From contig NZ_JAGJDY010000002.1 in the NCBI RefSeq assembly GCF_018100795.1, positions 434,001 through 498,000 of the forward strand: a stretch of 64,000 nucleotides of DNA, given 5' to 3'. A program made the position numbers and the translations under genes. Numbering within the stretch: position 1 is the stretch's first letter; each line of letters opens with the position of its first letter. The stretch is from Alteromonas sp. MMG017 (GTDB lineage Bacteria; Pseudomonadota; Gammaproteobacteria; Enterobacterales; Alteromonadaceae). The notes beneath the pieces were generated by a model. That model made no database searches. It was not told where the DNA came from and saw only the letters and a program-made list of their open reading frames with translations. Of this stretch, positions 37,317 through 47,895 are shown in pieces.

Positions 37317-37344
37317 ATAATACTCAGATTTTTTTCTGACGCAA
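37317..37344 (-). promoter_or_regulatory. Promoter of the tRNA-Lys array
   Basis: On the minus strand TTGCGT (-35) and TATTAT (-10) are 16 bases apart, followed by a GC-rich discriminator (GCCGCCG). This is typical of stringently controlled stable-RNA promoters. The predicted start is about 35 bases before the first tRNA. Confidence 0.55.
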
Positions 37345-37579
37345 CCCAAAAGGCGTTTTTATTTTGATTTTTGTAGTAAAAAGCATTCAACCGCTCAAAA
37401 TCAACACAAATCGCGCATAATTCCTACCACAAAACCTGCATTAAACTTTTTTTGACCGAAAAATTACTACCGAATTAAGTCTAAAAAAATGCGTGTTTTT
37501 TGGAATTTCTTTGAAAATATACTCATAAATATTGTGACTGGTTCAGTACAACAGAGGTAAAAAATTTCAAAAGGGCGAA

Positions 37580-37608
37580 AAAAAACCTCTCGTTACGAGA
37601 GGTTTTTT
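37580..37608 (-). terminator. Terminator of the tol-pal operon
   Basis: The stem AACCTCTCG / CGAGAGGTT with loop TTA lies directly after the cpoB stop codon, with a T run following on the minus strand. The 335 bases between cpoB and tRNA-Lys hold otherwise only the tRNA promoter. Confidence 0.9.
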
Positions 37609-37610
37609 CA

Positions 37611-38399
37611 TTATAGATTATTTAATCTAGATTCCGCTAATCGCTTTGCAGAAGAATTAGGGTATTCACTTATTACTTGCTGAAAGAAATTTCGAGCCCC
37701 GCTACTGTCGCCGGTACGTTCGGCAATGACACCTAACTTTAATAATGCATCTGGACGTTTCACTGAATCAGAGAAACGGTTAGATACGATATTAAATTGC
37801 TCGATAGCGTCATCCCATTGCTGTTTGTTAAACAACAGCTGACCAAGCCAGTAGTGCGCATTTGGCGCATATTCGCTATTTGGAAACCGTTGTATGAACG
37901 ACTGAAAAGCAGGAATTGCTTTATCGTACTCACGAGATTTCAAAATAAGATTAACAGCACTGTCGTACGCTTCGTCCTCACCCTCTTGTGGGGATGATGA
38001 GCCTGTAGAGGGGGTAACCCCTGCAGAATTACTTAGCGAGGCGCCAGCGCCACCAGCGTTAGCTAAACCGCCTTGTTTAAGTGCCTCAACACGCTTATCT
38101 ATCTCTAGGTACAGTTCACGTTGACGTTCTAGCACCTTTTCCAGCTCGTTGGTGTTCACTTCAACAGACCCTCGCAACTGGTCAACTTCACTTTGCATGT
38201 TGTCCAATTGGGTTTGTAAGCGGTGCTGCATTTCAGTTCGGCTTTTAACAATACGCTCTAAAACAGCAATTCGCTGTTCAAGGTTACTGCCGCCATTGGC
38301 ATCAACCACTGGCGCCTGTGCAAAGGCCGAACTTGAAATAGCAAAGGCGGCACACAAAGTGACGCCTGCTTTAATAGATTTAATTGCTGTAAAAGCCAT
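37611..38399 (-). CDS. cpoB: Tol-Pal cell-division coordinator CpoB (YbgF)
   Basis: A 262-residue periplasmic protein with a signal peptide to AFAQ (residue 28). An N-terminal coiled coil (about 38-110, the trimerisation segment) and a Ser/Gly-rich linker precede a C-terminal TPR domain (about 140-260: YWLGQLLFNKQQWDDAIEQF). CpoB links outer-membrane constriction with peptidoglycan synthesis through TolA and PBP1B. The start overlaps the pal stop by one base (TAATG), and it is the last gene of the operon, before a strong terminator. Confidence 0.94.
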   Translation of the reverse strand: MAFTAIKSIKAGVTLCAAFAISSSAFAQAPVVDANGGSNLEQRIAVLERIVKSRTEMQHRLQTQLDNMQSEVDQLRGSVEVNTNELEKVLERQRELYLEIDKRVEALKQGGLANAGGAGASLSNSAGVTPSTGSSSPQEGEDEAYDSAVNLILKSREYDKAIPAFQSFIQRFPNSEYAPNAHYWLGQLLFNKQQWDDAIEQFNIVSNRFSDSVKRPDALLKLGVIAERTGDSSGARNFFQQVISEYPNSSAKRLAESRLNNL

Positions 38400-38959
38400 T
38401 ATCGGTAAACAACCACTCCGCGACGATTTTGCGCGAATGCATATTCAGTTGAACCCATTACCGCAGATTTTTCTTCACCGTATGAAACAACCATAATTTG
38501 GCTGCTGCTTACACCAGCGTTCATTAGGTAAGTTTCAACAGACTGTGCACGGCGCTCACCAAGTGCAATGTTATACTCTGGCGTACCACGGCTATCAGTG
38601 TGACCTTCAATAGTCACTTTCATGCTTGGGTTTTTCACCAAAAATGCAGCGTGTTTATCGAGTAAACGTTGGAATTCTGGTTTGATGCTAGCGCGGTCAA
38701 AATCGAAGTAAACGGTTTGTTCGTTTTTCAACGCTTCCATTTCTTGTTGAACCATTTCTTCTGAGCGCTTCATGCGTTGAGCAGCTTCTGCTTCTACGCG
38801 CTGTGCTTCAGCTTGACGAGCATCTTGCTCTGCTTGTGCTTGTTCTTGTGCAAGACGGTTACGTTCAGCGGCTAGCTCTTCTTCGCTAGGGCCAGACGAA
38901 CAGGCCATCATGGTCACCACTGGCAAGGCGATAATGAAGCTCTTCATTAATTTATTCAT
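38399..38959 (-). CDS. pal: Peptidoglycan-associated lipoprotein Pal
   Basis: A 186-residue lipoprotein from the third codon-position Met at 38959 (AGGA 6 bases upstream), with lipobox MMAC. An alanine/glutamate-rich helix (about 25-70) is followed by the OmpA-like peptidoglycan-binding domain (TVYFDFDRASIKPE, TIEGHTDSRGTPEYNIALGERRA). It anchors the outer membrane to the wall and is drawn to the division site by TolB/TolA. The helical linker is longer than in E. coli Pal. Confidence 0.96.
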   Translation of the reverse strand: MNKLMKSFIIALPVVTMMACSSGPSEEELAAERNRLAQEQAQAEQDARQAEAQRVEAEAAQRMKRSEEMVQQEMEALKNEQTVYFDFDRASIKPEFQRLLDKHAAFLVKNPSMKVTIEGHTDSRGTPEYNIALGERRAQSVETYLMNAGVSSSQIMVVSYGEEKSAVMGSTEYAFAQNRRGVVVYR

Positions 38960-39005
38960 TTGCATCCTACTAATCCTTAAATGTTATTGTTTGATATTTC
39001 AATTG

Positions 39006-40361
39006 TTAGAACAAAAATGGTGACCAACTTGGCGATTTCACTTGCCCATCGGCTGCCGGCAATCTGGCTTTAAAGCGCCCATCAAGTGAAACAAGTGAAA
39101 GTACTTGTGTCCCTTCATGAAGGGTACTATAAATAATCATACTACCGTTCGGCGCTACACTGGGAGACTCATCCAGAAAGGTTCTTGTTAGGACCTGAGG
39201 AGAACCACCGTCTAATGCCTGTTTAGCAATATGGTAGTTTCCATTGGTTTGATTAACCACTACCATCTGCTTACCGTCGGGCGTTAATGTTGCACCCAAG
39301 TTCTGTTCGCCTACAAAAGTAACGCGTCTTACCTTTCTAGAATTTAAATTTACGCTATATATCTGGGGTTTACCACCCCGTTCAGAGCTAAAAATTAAAC
39401 CACTACCGTCAGGTAGCCATGAAGGCTCTGTATCAATAGCACGGTTGCGCGTTACTCTGGTCAAATTTTTCGTCGCAAGATCCATTACATAGATCTCTGG
39501 GTTCCCATCTTTCGACAAAACCATTGCAAGTTGCTTGCCATCTGGTGAAAACGCAGGACTTCCGTTAATTCCAGGGAAATCGGTAACCGTTGTACGTTTA
39601 CTCGTGTAAATATCTTGTATAAATATTTGAGGTCTACGATTTTCAAAACTCACATAAGCTAGCTTTTCTCCGTCTGGCGACCAAACTGGAGACATTAATG
39701 GCTCTGGTGAAGACAACAAACGCGTCTCGTTTTCGCCGTCATAGTCAGCAATGACTAGCTGGTATGGTTTTTCGTACGCATCTCTGTCACGTACAATAAC
39801 ATAAGCAATACGTGTTAAGAATGCACCGCGTACACCTGTCAATTTCTCGTACACTACATCACTAATGCGATGTGCATATTGTCTGAAATCTCTAGGGCTA
39901 ATAATAGACTGGCGCGCCGCAATAACGTGTTCGTTACTCACGACTAACTCACCATTTTTTAATACTTGTGACTGTCCCCCATCTAACTGGCCCTTTAATA
40001 CATCGACCAATTGGTAAGAGACTAAATATTTATCCGCGCCTTCAGGTTTAATACTACCTACCAAAACAGTATCTACGCCAAGTGACGCCCACGCAGCGTA
40101 GTTAACCTCATCAGCAGTTTCAGGCATCTGTGGCATTTTACTTGTCGCAACAGGGCTAAATTTACCACTGCGCATTAGGTCAGCCATGATGACTTCAGAA
40201 ATATCGCCAGGCAGCGCACCTGTACCCTTCCACTTAAACGGTACTACGCCTATAGGTCGAGCGCTGTTTATACCTTCGGTGATCACAATTTCTAACGTAG
40301 CGAACACCTTGGCACTAAATACCATCGCGATGGCGGCTATCCATAAACCTGTTTTTTTCAT
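39006..40361 (-). CDS. tolB: Tol-Pal translocation protein TolB
   Basis: A 451-residue periplasmic protein: signal peptide to VFA (residue 21), the N-terminal alpha/beta domain (about 22-165) and a six-bladed WD40-like propeller built of [17 protein letters not shown] repeats. It shuttles between Pal and TolA. It lies 4 bases after tolA and 40 bases before pal, as in other Gammaproteobacteria. Confidence 0.96.
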   Translation of the reverse strand: MKKTGLWIAAIAMVFSAKVFATLEIVITEGINSARPIGVVPFKWKGTGALPGDISEVIMADLMRSGKFSPVATSKMPQMPETADEVNYAAWASLGVDTVLVGSIKPEGADKYLVSYQLVDVLKGQLDGGQSQVLKNGELVVSNEHVIAARQSIISPRDFRQYAHRISDVVYEKLTGVRGAFLTRIAYVIVRDRDAYEKPYQLVIADYDGENETRLLSSPEPLMSPVWSPDGEKLAYVSFENRRPQIFIQDIYTSKRTTVTDFPGINGSPAFSPDGKQLAMVLSKDGNPEIYVMDLATKNLTRVTRNRAIDTEPSWLPDGSGLIFSSERGGKPQIYSVNLNSRKVRRVTFVGEQNLGATLTPDGKQMVVVNQTNGNYHIAKQALDGGSPQVLTRTFLDESPSVAPNGSMIIYSTLHEGTQVLSLVSLDGRFKARLPAADGQVKSPSWSPFLF

Positions 40362-40365
40362 TGCA

Positions 40366-41145
40366 CTACAGTTCCACTTTTAAGTTAATATCTTTTAATT
40401 GCTCATAGACGTCGGCCGCATCCGATACCGGCAGCTCTTCTGCACGGCGTACGGCACTTTCAGCGGCTCTGCACAAGGCATCATGCCCGCCTAAGATACG
40501 TATGCTAGTCACATAACCTGTGGTAGCCAATTTGATATTCAATCTACATACCTTACCTTTGAAGCTGTCATCGTCGTACAAGTTCCGTTTTATGGTTTGC
40601 TGAATTAACGCGGTATAGCGCTCTACTTCAGTCAGAACTTGTGCACGTCTTCGCTGTTGCTGTGCCGCTTGCTCTTGCGCAAGTTGCTCTTGCATAATTC
40701 TCTCCATCTCAGCATTTTCAGCGGCTTCTTTTTTCTTACGCTCTGCATCTGCTTTCGCTTTAGCTTCACGCTCTTTACGTTCTTGTTCCTTTTGCGCTGC
40801 TAACTGCTCGAGCTCTTTTTGACGTTTGAATTCCGCTTCTTCAGCTTGCTTCTTCTCTCTAGCTTGCTTAGCCTCTGCTGCCCTTTTACGCTTTGCTGCA
40901 GCAGCCTGCGCTTCCTTCTTCTTTCTTTGCGCTTCTACCTCTCGTGCCTGCGCTTCTGCTTGCGCTTGTTCTCGCTTAGTATCCGCGATGGCTTGCGCAT
41001 CAATAAAGGTAGCTTCAATAACCGGCGCATTTGTGGCCATTGTGGGCAAGGGAGAAGGTGAAAAGCTGACGCTAATTAGCAACACTGCAGCTACACCTAC
41101 GTGCAGTGCGATAGATTTATAAATGCCAACAGAACTTGCAGTCAT
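40366..41145 (-). CDS. tolA: Energy-transducing protein TolA
   Basis: A 259-residue protein from the ATG at 41145 (AGG 8 bases upstream); the TTG one codon earlier is ignored. It has one N-terminal membrane helix ([16 protein letters not shown]), a long Ala/Lys/Glu coiled coil (about 50-165) and a small C-terminal domain ([17 protein letters not shown]). The C-terminal domain keeps the two Cys of TolA domain III. It is shorter than E. coli TolA (421 residues) because of a shorter coiled coil, which is common in the order. It couples TolQR proton flow to Pal/TolB. Confidence 0.93.
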   Translation of the reverse strand: MTASSVGIYKSIALHVGVAAVLLISVSFSPSPLPTMATNAPVIEATFIDAQAIADTKREQAQAEAQAREVEAQRKKKEAQAAAAKRKRAAEAKQAREKKQAEEAEFKRQKELEQLAAQKEQERKEREAKAKADAERKKKEAAENAEMERIMQEQLAQEQAAQQQRRRAQVLTEVERYTALIQQTIKRNLYDDDSFKGKVCRLNIKLATTGYVTSIRILGGHDALCRAAESAVRRAEELPVSDAADVYEQLKDINLKVEL

Positions 41146-41153
41146 CAATAAAC

Positions 41154-41579
41154 CTACTCTGGCTCAACAGGATCTGTCATTAAACCTACAGAAGGCACAC
41201 CTGCGCCTTGCAATAACACCATAAGTTGAATGACTTCATTATAAGCAACTTGCCCATCTCCTTTTACTACCACTGGGGTATTAGGATCTTTTTGTAGCTG
41301 AGCTTGTACTAGGGCTGCTAAGTCTTCTTGCGCCAGTGGCGACTCTTGGTCGTCTCCAACATTAAGAAAGTAGCGGCCTTTAACGTCTACTGACGCAATA
41401 ATAGGTGGATTATCTTCTTGTTCGATAGGGTTCGCACTCGCTTTAGGTAAATCGACTTTAACCCCTTGCGAAATAAGCGGAGCCGTTACCATAAAGATAA
41501 TCAGTAGCACCAACATCACATCGATGTAGGGCACTACGTTAATTTCAGAAACCGGCCTACGGCGTTTTCTTACATACAT
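41154..41579 (-). CDS. tolR: Tol-Pal proton channel subunit TolR
   Basis: A 141-residue ExbD/TolR protein with one membrane helix (INVVPYIDVMLVLLIIFMVTAPL) holding the essential Asp in YIDVMLVLL, then a periplasmic domain. GAGAGGA precedes the ATG. It sits 48 bases after tolQ and 8 bases before tolA. Confidence 0.95.
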   Translation of the reverse strand: MYVRKRRRPVSEINVVPYIDVMLVLLIIFMVTAPLISQGVKVDLPKASANPIEQEDNPPIIASVDVKGRYFLNVGDDQESPLAQEDLAALVQAQLQKDPNTPVVVKGDGQVAYNEVIQLMVLLQGAGVPSVGLMTDPVEPE

Positions 41580-41627
41580 AATTATTCCTCTCTCACCAGT
41601 GAGCTAAGCTCGCATCTATATTCGCAT

Positions 41628-42320
41628 TTATGCTTGCGGTTGCTGCGCTTGTCCAGATACCGCCTGACGGTGAAGAATCGCAGAAAACTCTTCCATAAAG
41701 TTACCGTAGCTGTTTTCAAGCTTTTCAACTTGGTGACTAAAACGGTTATACGCAATAACCGCAGGAATGGCCGCAAATAAACCAATTGCCGTTGCGATAA
41801 GGGCTTCAGCAATACCTGGTGCAACCATGGCTAGCGTAGCTTGTTGTACTTCACCTAATGCGATAAAGGCGTTCATGATCCCCCAAACCGTACCAAATAG
41901 GCCGATATACGGGCTAATAGAACCGGCTGTTGCTAAAAACGGGAGACGACTTTCTAATTCTTCCACTTGGCGAGACATAGTTACGCGCATTGAACGATAA
42001 GTACCGTCTACAATGGCATTGGTACCGGTATTTGATTTGCGTAAGCGGACAAACTCTTTGAAGCCAGCACAAAAAATAGTGCCAATACCTGATAAGTTAG
42101 GGCGAGCAGAAAGCTCTTGATAAAGTCGATTTAAATCAGCGCCCGACCAAAACTTGTCTTCAAATTGACGCATCTCTTCTCGTGCACTTGAAAGCGCTTT
42201 ACTACGCTGGAAAATAAATGTCCAAGACGCAATTGATACGCCTAGCAAAAGCAACATAACAAGTTGAACAATAAAGCTGGCCTGCAAAAATAGGCCGATA
42301 AAAGTAAGATCAGATGACAC
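41628..42320 (-). CDS. tolQ: Tol-Pal proton channel subunit TolQ
   Basis: A 230-residue inner-membrane protein with three helices (about 14-36, 130-155 and 165-190) and the conserved [13 protein letters not shown] and [13 protein letters not shown] segments of the ExbB/TolQ family. The start is a GTG (42320) inside the end of ybgC, an 11-base overlap, so translation is coupled. Confidence 0.95.
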   Translation of the reverse strand: MSSDLTFIGLFLQASFIVQLVMLLLLGVSIASWTFIFQRSKALSSAREEMRQFEDKFWSGADLNRLYQELSARPNLSGIGTIFCAGFKEFVRLRKSNTGTNAIVDGTYRSMRVTMSRQVEELESRLPFLATAGSISPYIGLFGTVWGIMNAFIALGEVQQATLAMVAPGIAEALIATAIGLFAAIPAVIAYNRFSHQVEKLENSYGNFMEEFSAILHRQAVSGQAQQPQA

Positions 42321-42708
42321 GCGTTATTTCCCCTAACAGTGTACGTGGTAGTCGTCTAGGCTTCATAGTATCTAGACTGACACAAGCAACTTGAATATCA
42401 GCAGATACTAAAGTTACATCTTGTATATTTTTAATGGTTTGATGAAACGTCATACTCGCCCCTTTCAATTCTACAACCTGCGTTTCAATACTCAACAGGT
42501 CATTGAATCGAGCAGGCGCATAGTTATGCATTTCAACGCGTTTGACGACAAAAGCCACCGATTGTTCCATTAATATATCTTGTTCGAAGCCAAGGGCTCT
42601 AAGCCACTCAGTTCTTGCCCTCTCCATAAACTTGAGGTAGTTGGCATAATAAACAATACCTCCCGCATCAGTATCTTCGTAATACACTCTTACCTGATGT
42701 AAATGCAT
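42310..42708 (-). CDS. ybgC: Tol-Pal associated acyl-CoA thioesterase YbgC
   Basis: A 132-residue hotdog-fold thioesterase with the catalytic Asp in [17 protein letters not shown] and the family motif [11 protein letters not shown]. First gene of the tol-pal operon. It hydrolyses acyl-CoA or acyl-carrier thioesters linked to phospholipid metabolism. Confidence 0.95.
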   Translation of the reverse strand: MHLHQVRVYYEDTDAGGIVYYANYLKFMERARTEWLRALGFEQDILMEQSVAFVVKRVEMHNYAPARFNDLLSIETQVVELKGASMTFHQTIKNIQDVTLVSADIQVACVSLDTMKPRRLPRTLLGEITRVI

Positions 42709-42917
42709 AAATATTCTTTCACCGTCAATAAAATTAATCGTTAACCTTGATTATCCATTGCATAATCTTCTTTCACAATTTAAAAACCCTACCTTGCATG
42801 CCGCACTTTTAGAAGGATTTAATGATTAAATGATAAACCATTAACACCATAGCAACACATTAGTTTTTCTAAGGCTAAAAAACAATTTTACTCAATTGTA
42901 AGAAATCAAACTAAGCC

Positions 42918-43062
42918 TATAATACGCAGCATCAGTCCTACAGAGCGTAATGGTGTATCACACGGTTATGCAAGAGTTTTTCTCCTGTTAGACATGAGTT
43001 CCCTGGATTTATTTCCTTTAACACTTGTTGTTTTGGCCCGTTCATTGAGCGGGCTTTTTTTT
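42918..43062 (+). ncRNA. Candidate small RNA between ybgC and ruvB, opposite strand
   Basis: A consensus -10 box TATAAT (42918-42923) with a weak -35 (TTGTAA, 42896, 16-base spacer) predicts a start near 42930. A Rho-independent terminator (GCCCG stem, 43036-43054, then eight T) ends it at 43062, giving a transcript of about 133 bases. It lies on the plus strand between two minus-strand genes, so no annotated gene uses these signals. Two tiny frames exist inside: MQEFFSC (42976-42999 approximately) and a 24-codon one from 42994 that runs through the terminator. The product may be a regulatory RNA or a leader relic. Confidence 0.45.
43036..43062 (+). terminator. Plus-strand terminator of the candidate small RNA
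   Basis: The stem GCCCG / CGGGC with a 9-base loop is followed by TTTTTTTT only on the plus strand; on the minus strand no T run follows. It therefore does not belong to ruvB or ybgC. Confidence 0.7.
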
Positions 43063-43105
43063 GCCTGAAGGAAAGTGATGGGAAGTAGTGAATAAAGTAA
43101 ACTCA

Positions 43106-43133
43106 GCATGAGCGAACATAAGTTTGCTCATGC
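43106..43133. other. Hairpin downstream of ruvB
   Basis: The arms GCATGAGCGAAC and GTTTGCTCATGC pair over 12 bases (one G-U) with a 4-base loop, 17 bases past the ruvB stop. No T run follows on the minus strand, so it is an atypical terminator or an RNA-stabilising 3' hairpin. Confidence 0.5.
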
Positions 43134-43150
43134 AAAAAAACACTTAGCTT

Positions 43151-44155
43151 CTAAACTGAAGGGGTAAAGCCAAAATGAAGATACGCTCGTTGCGACACTA
43201 TTCGTCCACGCGGCGTGCGCTGTAAGAAACCTTGCTGAATGAGAAAGGGTTCAATCACATCTTCAATGGTTTCTTTCTCTTCACCAATTGCTGCTGCCAA
43301 ATTGTCTAGCCCTACTGGGCCACCATCAAATTTCTCTATGATGGCACAAAGCAATTTCCGATCCATATAATCGAAGCCTTCTTTATCTACATCTAGCATA
43401 TCCAATGCCTTTGCAGCGGTTTCAACGCCAACCGTACCATCAGATTTAATTTCTGCGTAATCTCGAACTCGTCTTAATAGCCTGTTGGCAATACGCGGTG
43501 TACCTCTAGAGCGACGTGCAATTTCTTGTGCCCCTTCTGGGCTCATATCTAAATTCAAGTAACTCGCACTACGAGCGACAATGGTGGTGAGATCTTTAAC
43601 CGAATAAAACTCTAGACGTTGAACTATGCCAAAACGGTCTCTCAATGGCGATGTAAGCGAACCTGCACGGGTTGTAGCCCCGACTAAGGTGAAAGGTGGC
43701 AAGTCTAGCTTAATAGAACGGGCTGCTGGCCCTTCGCCTATCATGATGTCTAATTGATAGTCTTCCATGGCCGGATACAGAATTTCTTCTACAACAGGGC
43801 TTAAACGATGGATTTCATCAATAAAAAGAACATCGTTACGCTCAAGGTTGGTAAGCAGTGCAGCTAGGTCTCCAGCTTTCTCAAGTACCGGGCCTGAGGT
43901 GGTTTTAATACTTACATCCATCTCGTTCGCCACAATATTTGCTAGCGTAGTTTTCCCTAGCCCTGGCGGACCAAATATGAGTAAGTGATCGAGGGCATCG
44001 TCACGCTTTCTAGCAGCCTGAATGAAGATTTCCATCTGCTCACACACATGAGGCTGGCCTGTATAATCATCAAGCATTTTAGGGCGAATAGCACGGTCGA
44101 TAACTTCATCTTCGGTACTCGCATCGGGCGTAATCAGTCTATCAGCTTCTATCAT
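43151..44155 (-). CDS. ruvB: Holliday junction branch-migration ATPase RuvB
   Basis: A 334-residue AAA+ motor: Walker [12 protein letters not shown] (about 59-69), Walker [10 protein letters not shown], sensor 1 GATTRAG, sensor 2 and arginine finger [15 protein letters not shown], and a C-terminal winged helix. It drives branch migration with RuvA. It is the last gene of nudB-ruvCAB, 93 bases after ruvA. Confidence 0.98.
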   Translation of the reverse strand: MIEADRLITPDASTEDEVIDRAIRPKMLDDYTGQPHVCEQMEIFIQAARKRDDALDHLLIFGPPGLGKTTLANIVANEMDVSIKTTSGPVLEKAGDLAALLTNLERNDVLFIDEIHRLSPVVEEILYPAMEDYQLDIMIGEGPAARSIKLDLPPFTLVGATTRAGSLTSPLRDRFGIVQRLEFYSVKDLTTIVARSASYLNLDMSPEGAQEIARRSRGTPRIANRLLRRVRDYAEIKSDGTVGVETAAKALDMLDVDKEGFDYMDRKLLCAIIEKFDGGPVGLDNLAAAIGEEKETIEDVIEPFLIQQGFLQRTPRGRIVSQRAYLHFGFTPSV

Positions 44156-44248
44156 TAGGGCTCTGCTTTAAAGTAAATCGGCAACGTAGGTCTATCGTTC
44201 TTGGCAAATTTTGGCTTCAGCTTAATTTCAGCCTTAAATTAACAAGGT

Positions 44249-44869
44249 TCAAATGGCAGCTTTTAAAGCTTCACGAATAAGCGACTCGCTTTCCATGCCT
44301 TCTTTATACACACTATCGATAAGTTTGCTTGCCTGAGCTGGCTTATAACCTAGTGCCACCAGCGCACTCTGGGCATCTTCACGTGTGTCGTTTACTTCCA
44401 CCAAGGTATTGGTATTCAGTAAGTCGCCACTTGGCGGTGGAATAGCGATACTTTGTACTTTGCCAAATTTCGCTAACCTGTCTTTTAACTCAACAACTAA
44501 CCTTTCTGCTGTTTTTTTGCCAATGCCCGGCAAGCTCACTAATGCAGAAACGTCGGCATTTTGAACTGCAGACAAAAACTGACCTGCAGACATACCCGAT
44601 AATATAGTTAGCCCTAGTTTAGGACCAACCCCATTGGCTTTTATGAGTTCACGGAACAAGCCTCGTTCCATTTTATCGGCAAACCCGAACAGTAATTGCG
44701 CGTCTTCTCGCACTACAAAATGGGTATACACAACGACTTCTTCACCCACAGCAGGTAGTTGATAGAAGCTCGTCATAGGCATGTGAATTTCATAGCCTAC
44801 CCCGTTTGCATCTACCAAAATTTCTGGGGGCTGCTTTTCGGCCAATGTACCGCGAATACGTCCAATCAT
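44249..44869 (-). CDS. ruvA: Holliday junction recognition protein RuvA
   Basis: A 206-residue protein with the OB-fold (about 1-64), the double helix-hairpin-helix ([34 protein letters not shown]) and the C-terminal RuvB-binding domain III ([16 protein letters not shown]). Confidence 0.98.
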   Translation of the reverse strand: MIGRIRGTLAEKQPPEILVDANGVGYEIHMPMTSFYQLPAVGEEVVVYTHFVVREDAQLLFGFADKMERGLFRELIKANGVGPKLGLTILSGMSAGQFLSAVQNADVSALVSLPGIGKKTAERLVVELKDRLAKFGKVQSIAIPPPSGDLLNTNTLVEVNDTREDAQSALVALGYKPAQASKLIDSVYKEGMESESLIREALKAAI

Positions 44870-44999
44870 GACTGCTCTCTTACATGGTATTTTCCCAATG
44901 TAGGGAAATAAAACAAATAGGAAGGTTCTACTGTTTATAAAAAAGTGGTTACAAAAAGTGGCTACAAAAACGCATGCAATTTGTAGGCGAGCAAAGCAA

Positions 45000-45518
45000 T
45001 TAGCGTAAACGGCCTCGCACGGTTTTGCGTGCTTGCCCCGCCATATTAATCAGGCTTTGCTCGGTATGGGCATGACATAGCGCCACAGCTAGGGCATCAG
45101 CAGCGTCAGCTTGAGGTGTACCACTTAAACTCAATAAATGCTTCACCATGTGCTGCACTTGCGTTTTATCTGCACTACCCTTGCCTACTACTGCCTGTTT
45201 AATTTGCCTGGCCGAATATTCTGCTACTGGCAATTCACCTTGAGTGGCTGCCACAATCGCGGCACCGCGGGCTTGCCCTAACTTTAAGGCAGAGTCGGGA
45301 TTTTTTGCCATAAACACTTGTTCAATAGCAAATTGCGCAGGGTTGTACTGACGAATAATATCGCTAATACCGGTATAGATATTGTCAAGTCTCGACGGCA
45401 AATCTGCCGTTCCTACGCGAATACAACCACTCGCCACATACACAAGTTTACCTTGCTTACGCTCAATAACGCCGTAGCCTGTAACCCTAGAACCTGGATC
45501 TATACCCAGTATAACCAT
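45000..45518 (-). CDS. ruvC: Holliday junction resolvase RuvC
   Basis: A 172-residue endonuclease from the ATG at 45518, which overlaps the nudB stop by one base (TAATG); an upstream start in the same frame would add 18 non-homologous residues. The RNase H-like fold is shown by [14 protein letters not shown] (first catalytic Asp), [11 protein letters not shown] (Glu), and [14 protein letters not shown] (C-terminal Asp pair). Confidence 0.97.
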   Translation of the reverse strand: MVILGIDPGSRVTGYGVIERKQGKLVYVASGCIRVGTADLPSRLDNIYTGISDIIRQYNPAQFAIEQVFMAKNPDSALKLGQARGAAIVAATQGELPVAEYSARQIKQAVVGKGSADKTQVQHMVKHLLSLSGTPQADAADALAVALCHAHTEQSLINMAGQARKTVRGRLR

Positions 45519-45958
45519 TAAGGTACGTTTGGTACAAACATTGATACCGCCTCTTTGTTTGAAGGCGACCAAAGTCGCGCTAATGCTTGTGCTTTATCTA
45601 CCCACTCGTACTGTAAATGTTCAGTAAGCACCAACGGCAAGGAACTGTCTACTTGAAGAGAAAAAACGTGTTCGGTGTTAAACCGTGTTCCGGGGGGATA
45701 TCGATGCAGCCAGCGGCTGCGAATTTCGTATTGGTTTTGCCTATTGTGATTAAACATTTCAATAGACAACTGTTTGGCGTCAATCCCTGTTTCTTCCGCC
45801 ACTTCTCGGTACGCGGTTTCAATAGGGAGTTCACCGTCTTCCATTGCGCCAGTGACCGACTGCCAAAATTCAGGGTCATCATTACGTTGCAGCAATAGTA
45901 CCTTGTGATGCTGATCGTACAGCACCACAAGGACTGACTCGGGCTTTTTATAAGCCAT
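45518..45958 (-). CDS. nudB: Dihydroneopterin triphosphate diphosphatase NudB
   Basis: A 146-residue Nudix hydrolase. The Nudix box is complete ([20 protein letters not shown], then TGI). It removes pyrophosphate from dihydroneopterin triphosphate in folate synthesis. It lies 3 bases after aspS and overlaps ruvC, the usual aspS-nudB-ruvC order of Gammaproteobacteria. Confidence 0.93.
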   Translation of the reverse strand: MAYKKPESVLVVLYDQHHKVLLLQRNDDPEFWQSVTGAMEDGELPIETAYREVAEETGIDAKQLSIEMFNHNRQNQYEIRSRWLHRYPPGTRFNTEHVFSLQVDSSLPLVLTEHLQYEWVDKAQALARLWSPSNKEAVSMFVPNVP

Positions 45959-45961
45959 CGT

Positions 45962-47722
45962 TTACGACGGCTTTTTTACCGTTGCAATCGCCAACTCTTC
46001 CAACTGTTTTGGATTCGCAGGGCTTGGCGCAGATGTTAATGGGCATGCCGCTGTCGTGGTTTTAGGGAATGCCATTACATCGCGAATTGATGTCGCGCCA
46101 GTCATTAGCATCACTAAGCGGTCTAAACCGAACGCTAAACCTGCGTGAGGCGGCGCACCAAAGCGTAAGGCTTCAAGTAAGAAGCCAAACTTGTTCTTCG
46201 CTTCTTCTTCATCTATACCCAAAATGTCAAATACGGCAGATTGCATTTCTTCATTGTGAATACGTACTGAACCACCACCAAGCTCGCAACCGTTTAATAC
46301 CATGTCGTAGGCATCAGACAATGCGCCAACAGGGTTGGCTTTAAGCTCTTCTGCAGTTAAGCCGCGAGGCGCAGTAAACGGATGGTGTATAGCATGAAGC
46401 TGTCCGTCGAATTCTTCGAACATAGGGAAGTCAACAACCCACAACGGCTTCCACTCACCTTCTAATAATTCAAAGTCTTCACCTAGTTTAAGGCGAAGTG
46501 CGCCCATGGCTTCGGTAACTACTGTGTTAGTGTCGGCACCAAATAACAAGATGTCGCCAGCTTGCGCGCCAGTGCGCTGCAAAATACCGTCGGTAATGTC
46601 TTCACTTAAGAACTTAAGAATAGGTGATTGTAAACCTTCTTGGCCCGGTGCCATTTCGTTTACTTTCATCCACGCTAAGCCTTTCGCGCCGTAAATGCCT
46701 ACGAACTTGGTGTACTCGTCAATTTGCTTACGAGACATGCTCGCACCGCCTGGTACACGAATAGCAGCAACACGACCTTTAGGATCGTTAGCAGGGCCAC
46801 TGAATACTTTAAACTCAACAGTTTCAAGTAAGTCAGCAATATCGGTAAGCTCTAACGGGTTACGTAAATCAGGTTTATCGCTACCAAAACGCCTCATTGC
46901 TTCGGCGTAGGTCATGCGTGGGAAGTCGCCTAAATCTACGTTCAACATGGTGTTGAATAAATCGCGGATCATGCTTTCAGTAATAGCCATTACGCCATCG
47001 GCATCTAAAAACGTAGTTTCGATATCGATTTGGGTAAATTCTGGTTGGCGATCGGCTCGTAAATCTTCATCACGGAAGCATTTTACAATTTGATAGTATC
47101 TGTCCATGCCAGACATCATTAGCAATTGCTTAAACAACTGCGGCGATTGCGGCAGTGCAAAGAACTCGCCTTTATGGGTACGGCTAGGTACTAAGTAATC
47201 ACGAGCACCTTCAGGTGTCGCTTTGGTCAAAATAGGCGTTTCAATATCTAGAAAGCCTTCGCCTTCTAAGAAACGACGTACTGCACCGGTTACTTTAGCG
47301 CGAAACTGTAAGCGCTGGCTCATAACAGGGCGACGTAAATCAAGGTAACGGTAGCGTAAACGCTGCTCTTCAGAGTTCTCTTGGTTCCAATCAAGTGGCA
47401 ACGCATCAGAGCGATTGATGATTTCTAGGCCTGTGCCTAAAATCTCAATTTCGCCAGTACGCATATCTTTATTGATTTGGCCTTCAGGGCGAGCACGTAC
47501 TTTACCGGTAAGCTTAACGCAGAATTCACCGCGAAGTTTATTCGCTACGCTTAATACTTCTGGTAAATCAGGGTCGAATACTACTTGAACGATACCTTCA
47601 CGGTCTCGTAAGTCGATGAAGATAACGCCACCTAAATCACGGCGTTTGTTTACCCAACCACACAGGGTGATTTCTTGCCCAATGTATGATGAATCGATGT
47701 TCCCACAGTAATCTGTGCGCAT
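45962..47722 (-). CDS. aspS: Aspartyl-tRNA synthetase
   Basis: A 586-residue bacterial-type class IIb synthetase: N-terminal OB anticodon-binding domain ([21 protein letters not shown]), motif 2 ([18 protein letters not shown]), the GAD insertion domain (about 290-420) and motif 3 ([15 protein letters not shown]). It charges tRNA-Asp. First gene of the aspS-nudB-ruvCAB group. Confidence 0.98.
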   Translation of the reverse strand: MRTDYCGNIDSSYIGQEITLCGWVNKRRDLGGVIFIDLRDREGIVQVVFDPDLPEVLSVANKLRGEFCVKLTGKVRARPEGQINKDMRTGEIEILGTGLEIINRSDALPLDWNQENSEEQRLRYRYLDLRRPVMSQRLQFRAKVTGAVRRFLEGEGFLDIETPILTKATPEGARDYLVPSRTHKGEFFALPQSPQLFKQLLMMSGMDRYYQIVKCFRDEDLRADRQPEFTQIDIETTFLDADGVMAITESMIRDLFNTMLNVDLGDFPRMTYAEAMRRFGSDKPDLRNPLELTDIADLLETVEFKVFSGPANDPKGRVAAIRVPGGASMSRKQIDEYTKFVGIYGAKGLAWMKVNEMAPGQEGLQSPILKFLSEDITDGILQRTGAQAGDILLFGADTNTVVTEAMGALRLKLGEDFELLEGEWKPLWVVDFPMFEEFDGQLHAIHHPFTAPRGLTAEELKANPVGALSDAYDMVLNGCELGGGSVRIHNEEMQSAVFDILGIDEEEAKNKFGFLLEALRFGAPPHAGLAFGLDRLVMLMTGATSIRDVMAFPKTTTAACPLTSAPSPANPKQLEELAIATVKKPS

Positions 47723-47895
47723 GGTCGTTGACCCCTGATATTCTTATCTTGCGTTACACGATGGTAGGCAAAGTGTAGGCAAACCCTTGAACCTGCTTGC
47801 CATTACTCTACAATGAGGCGCTCACGGCGCTTGCCATCATGCACTATGTGTTAAATTAAGGTCGCATAGTATAAACAAATGCGCAGTAAAGCCCA

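Noticed and set aside
40819..41122. Plus-strand open frames opposite tolA
   Set aside because: They mirror the Ala/Lys/Glu codon bias of the TolA coiled coil and have no ribosome site or homology.
43106..43133. Strong ruvB terminator
   Set aside because: The hairpin is good, but the homopolymer run is A on the wrong side for minus-strand termination.
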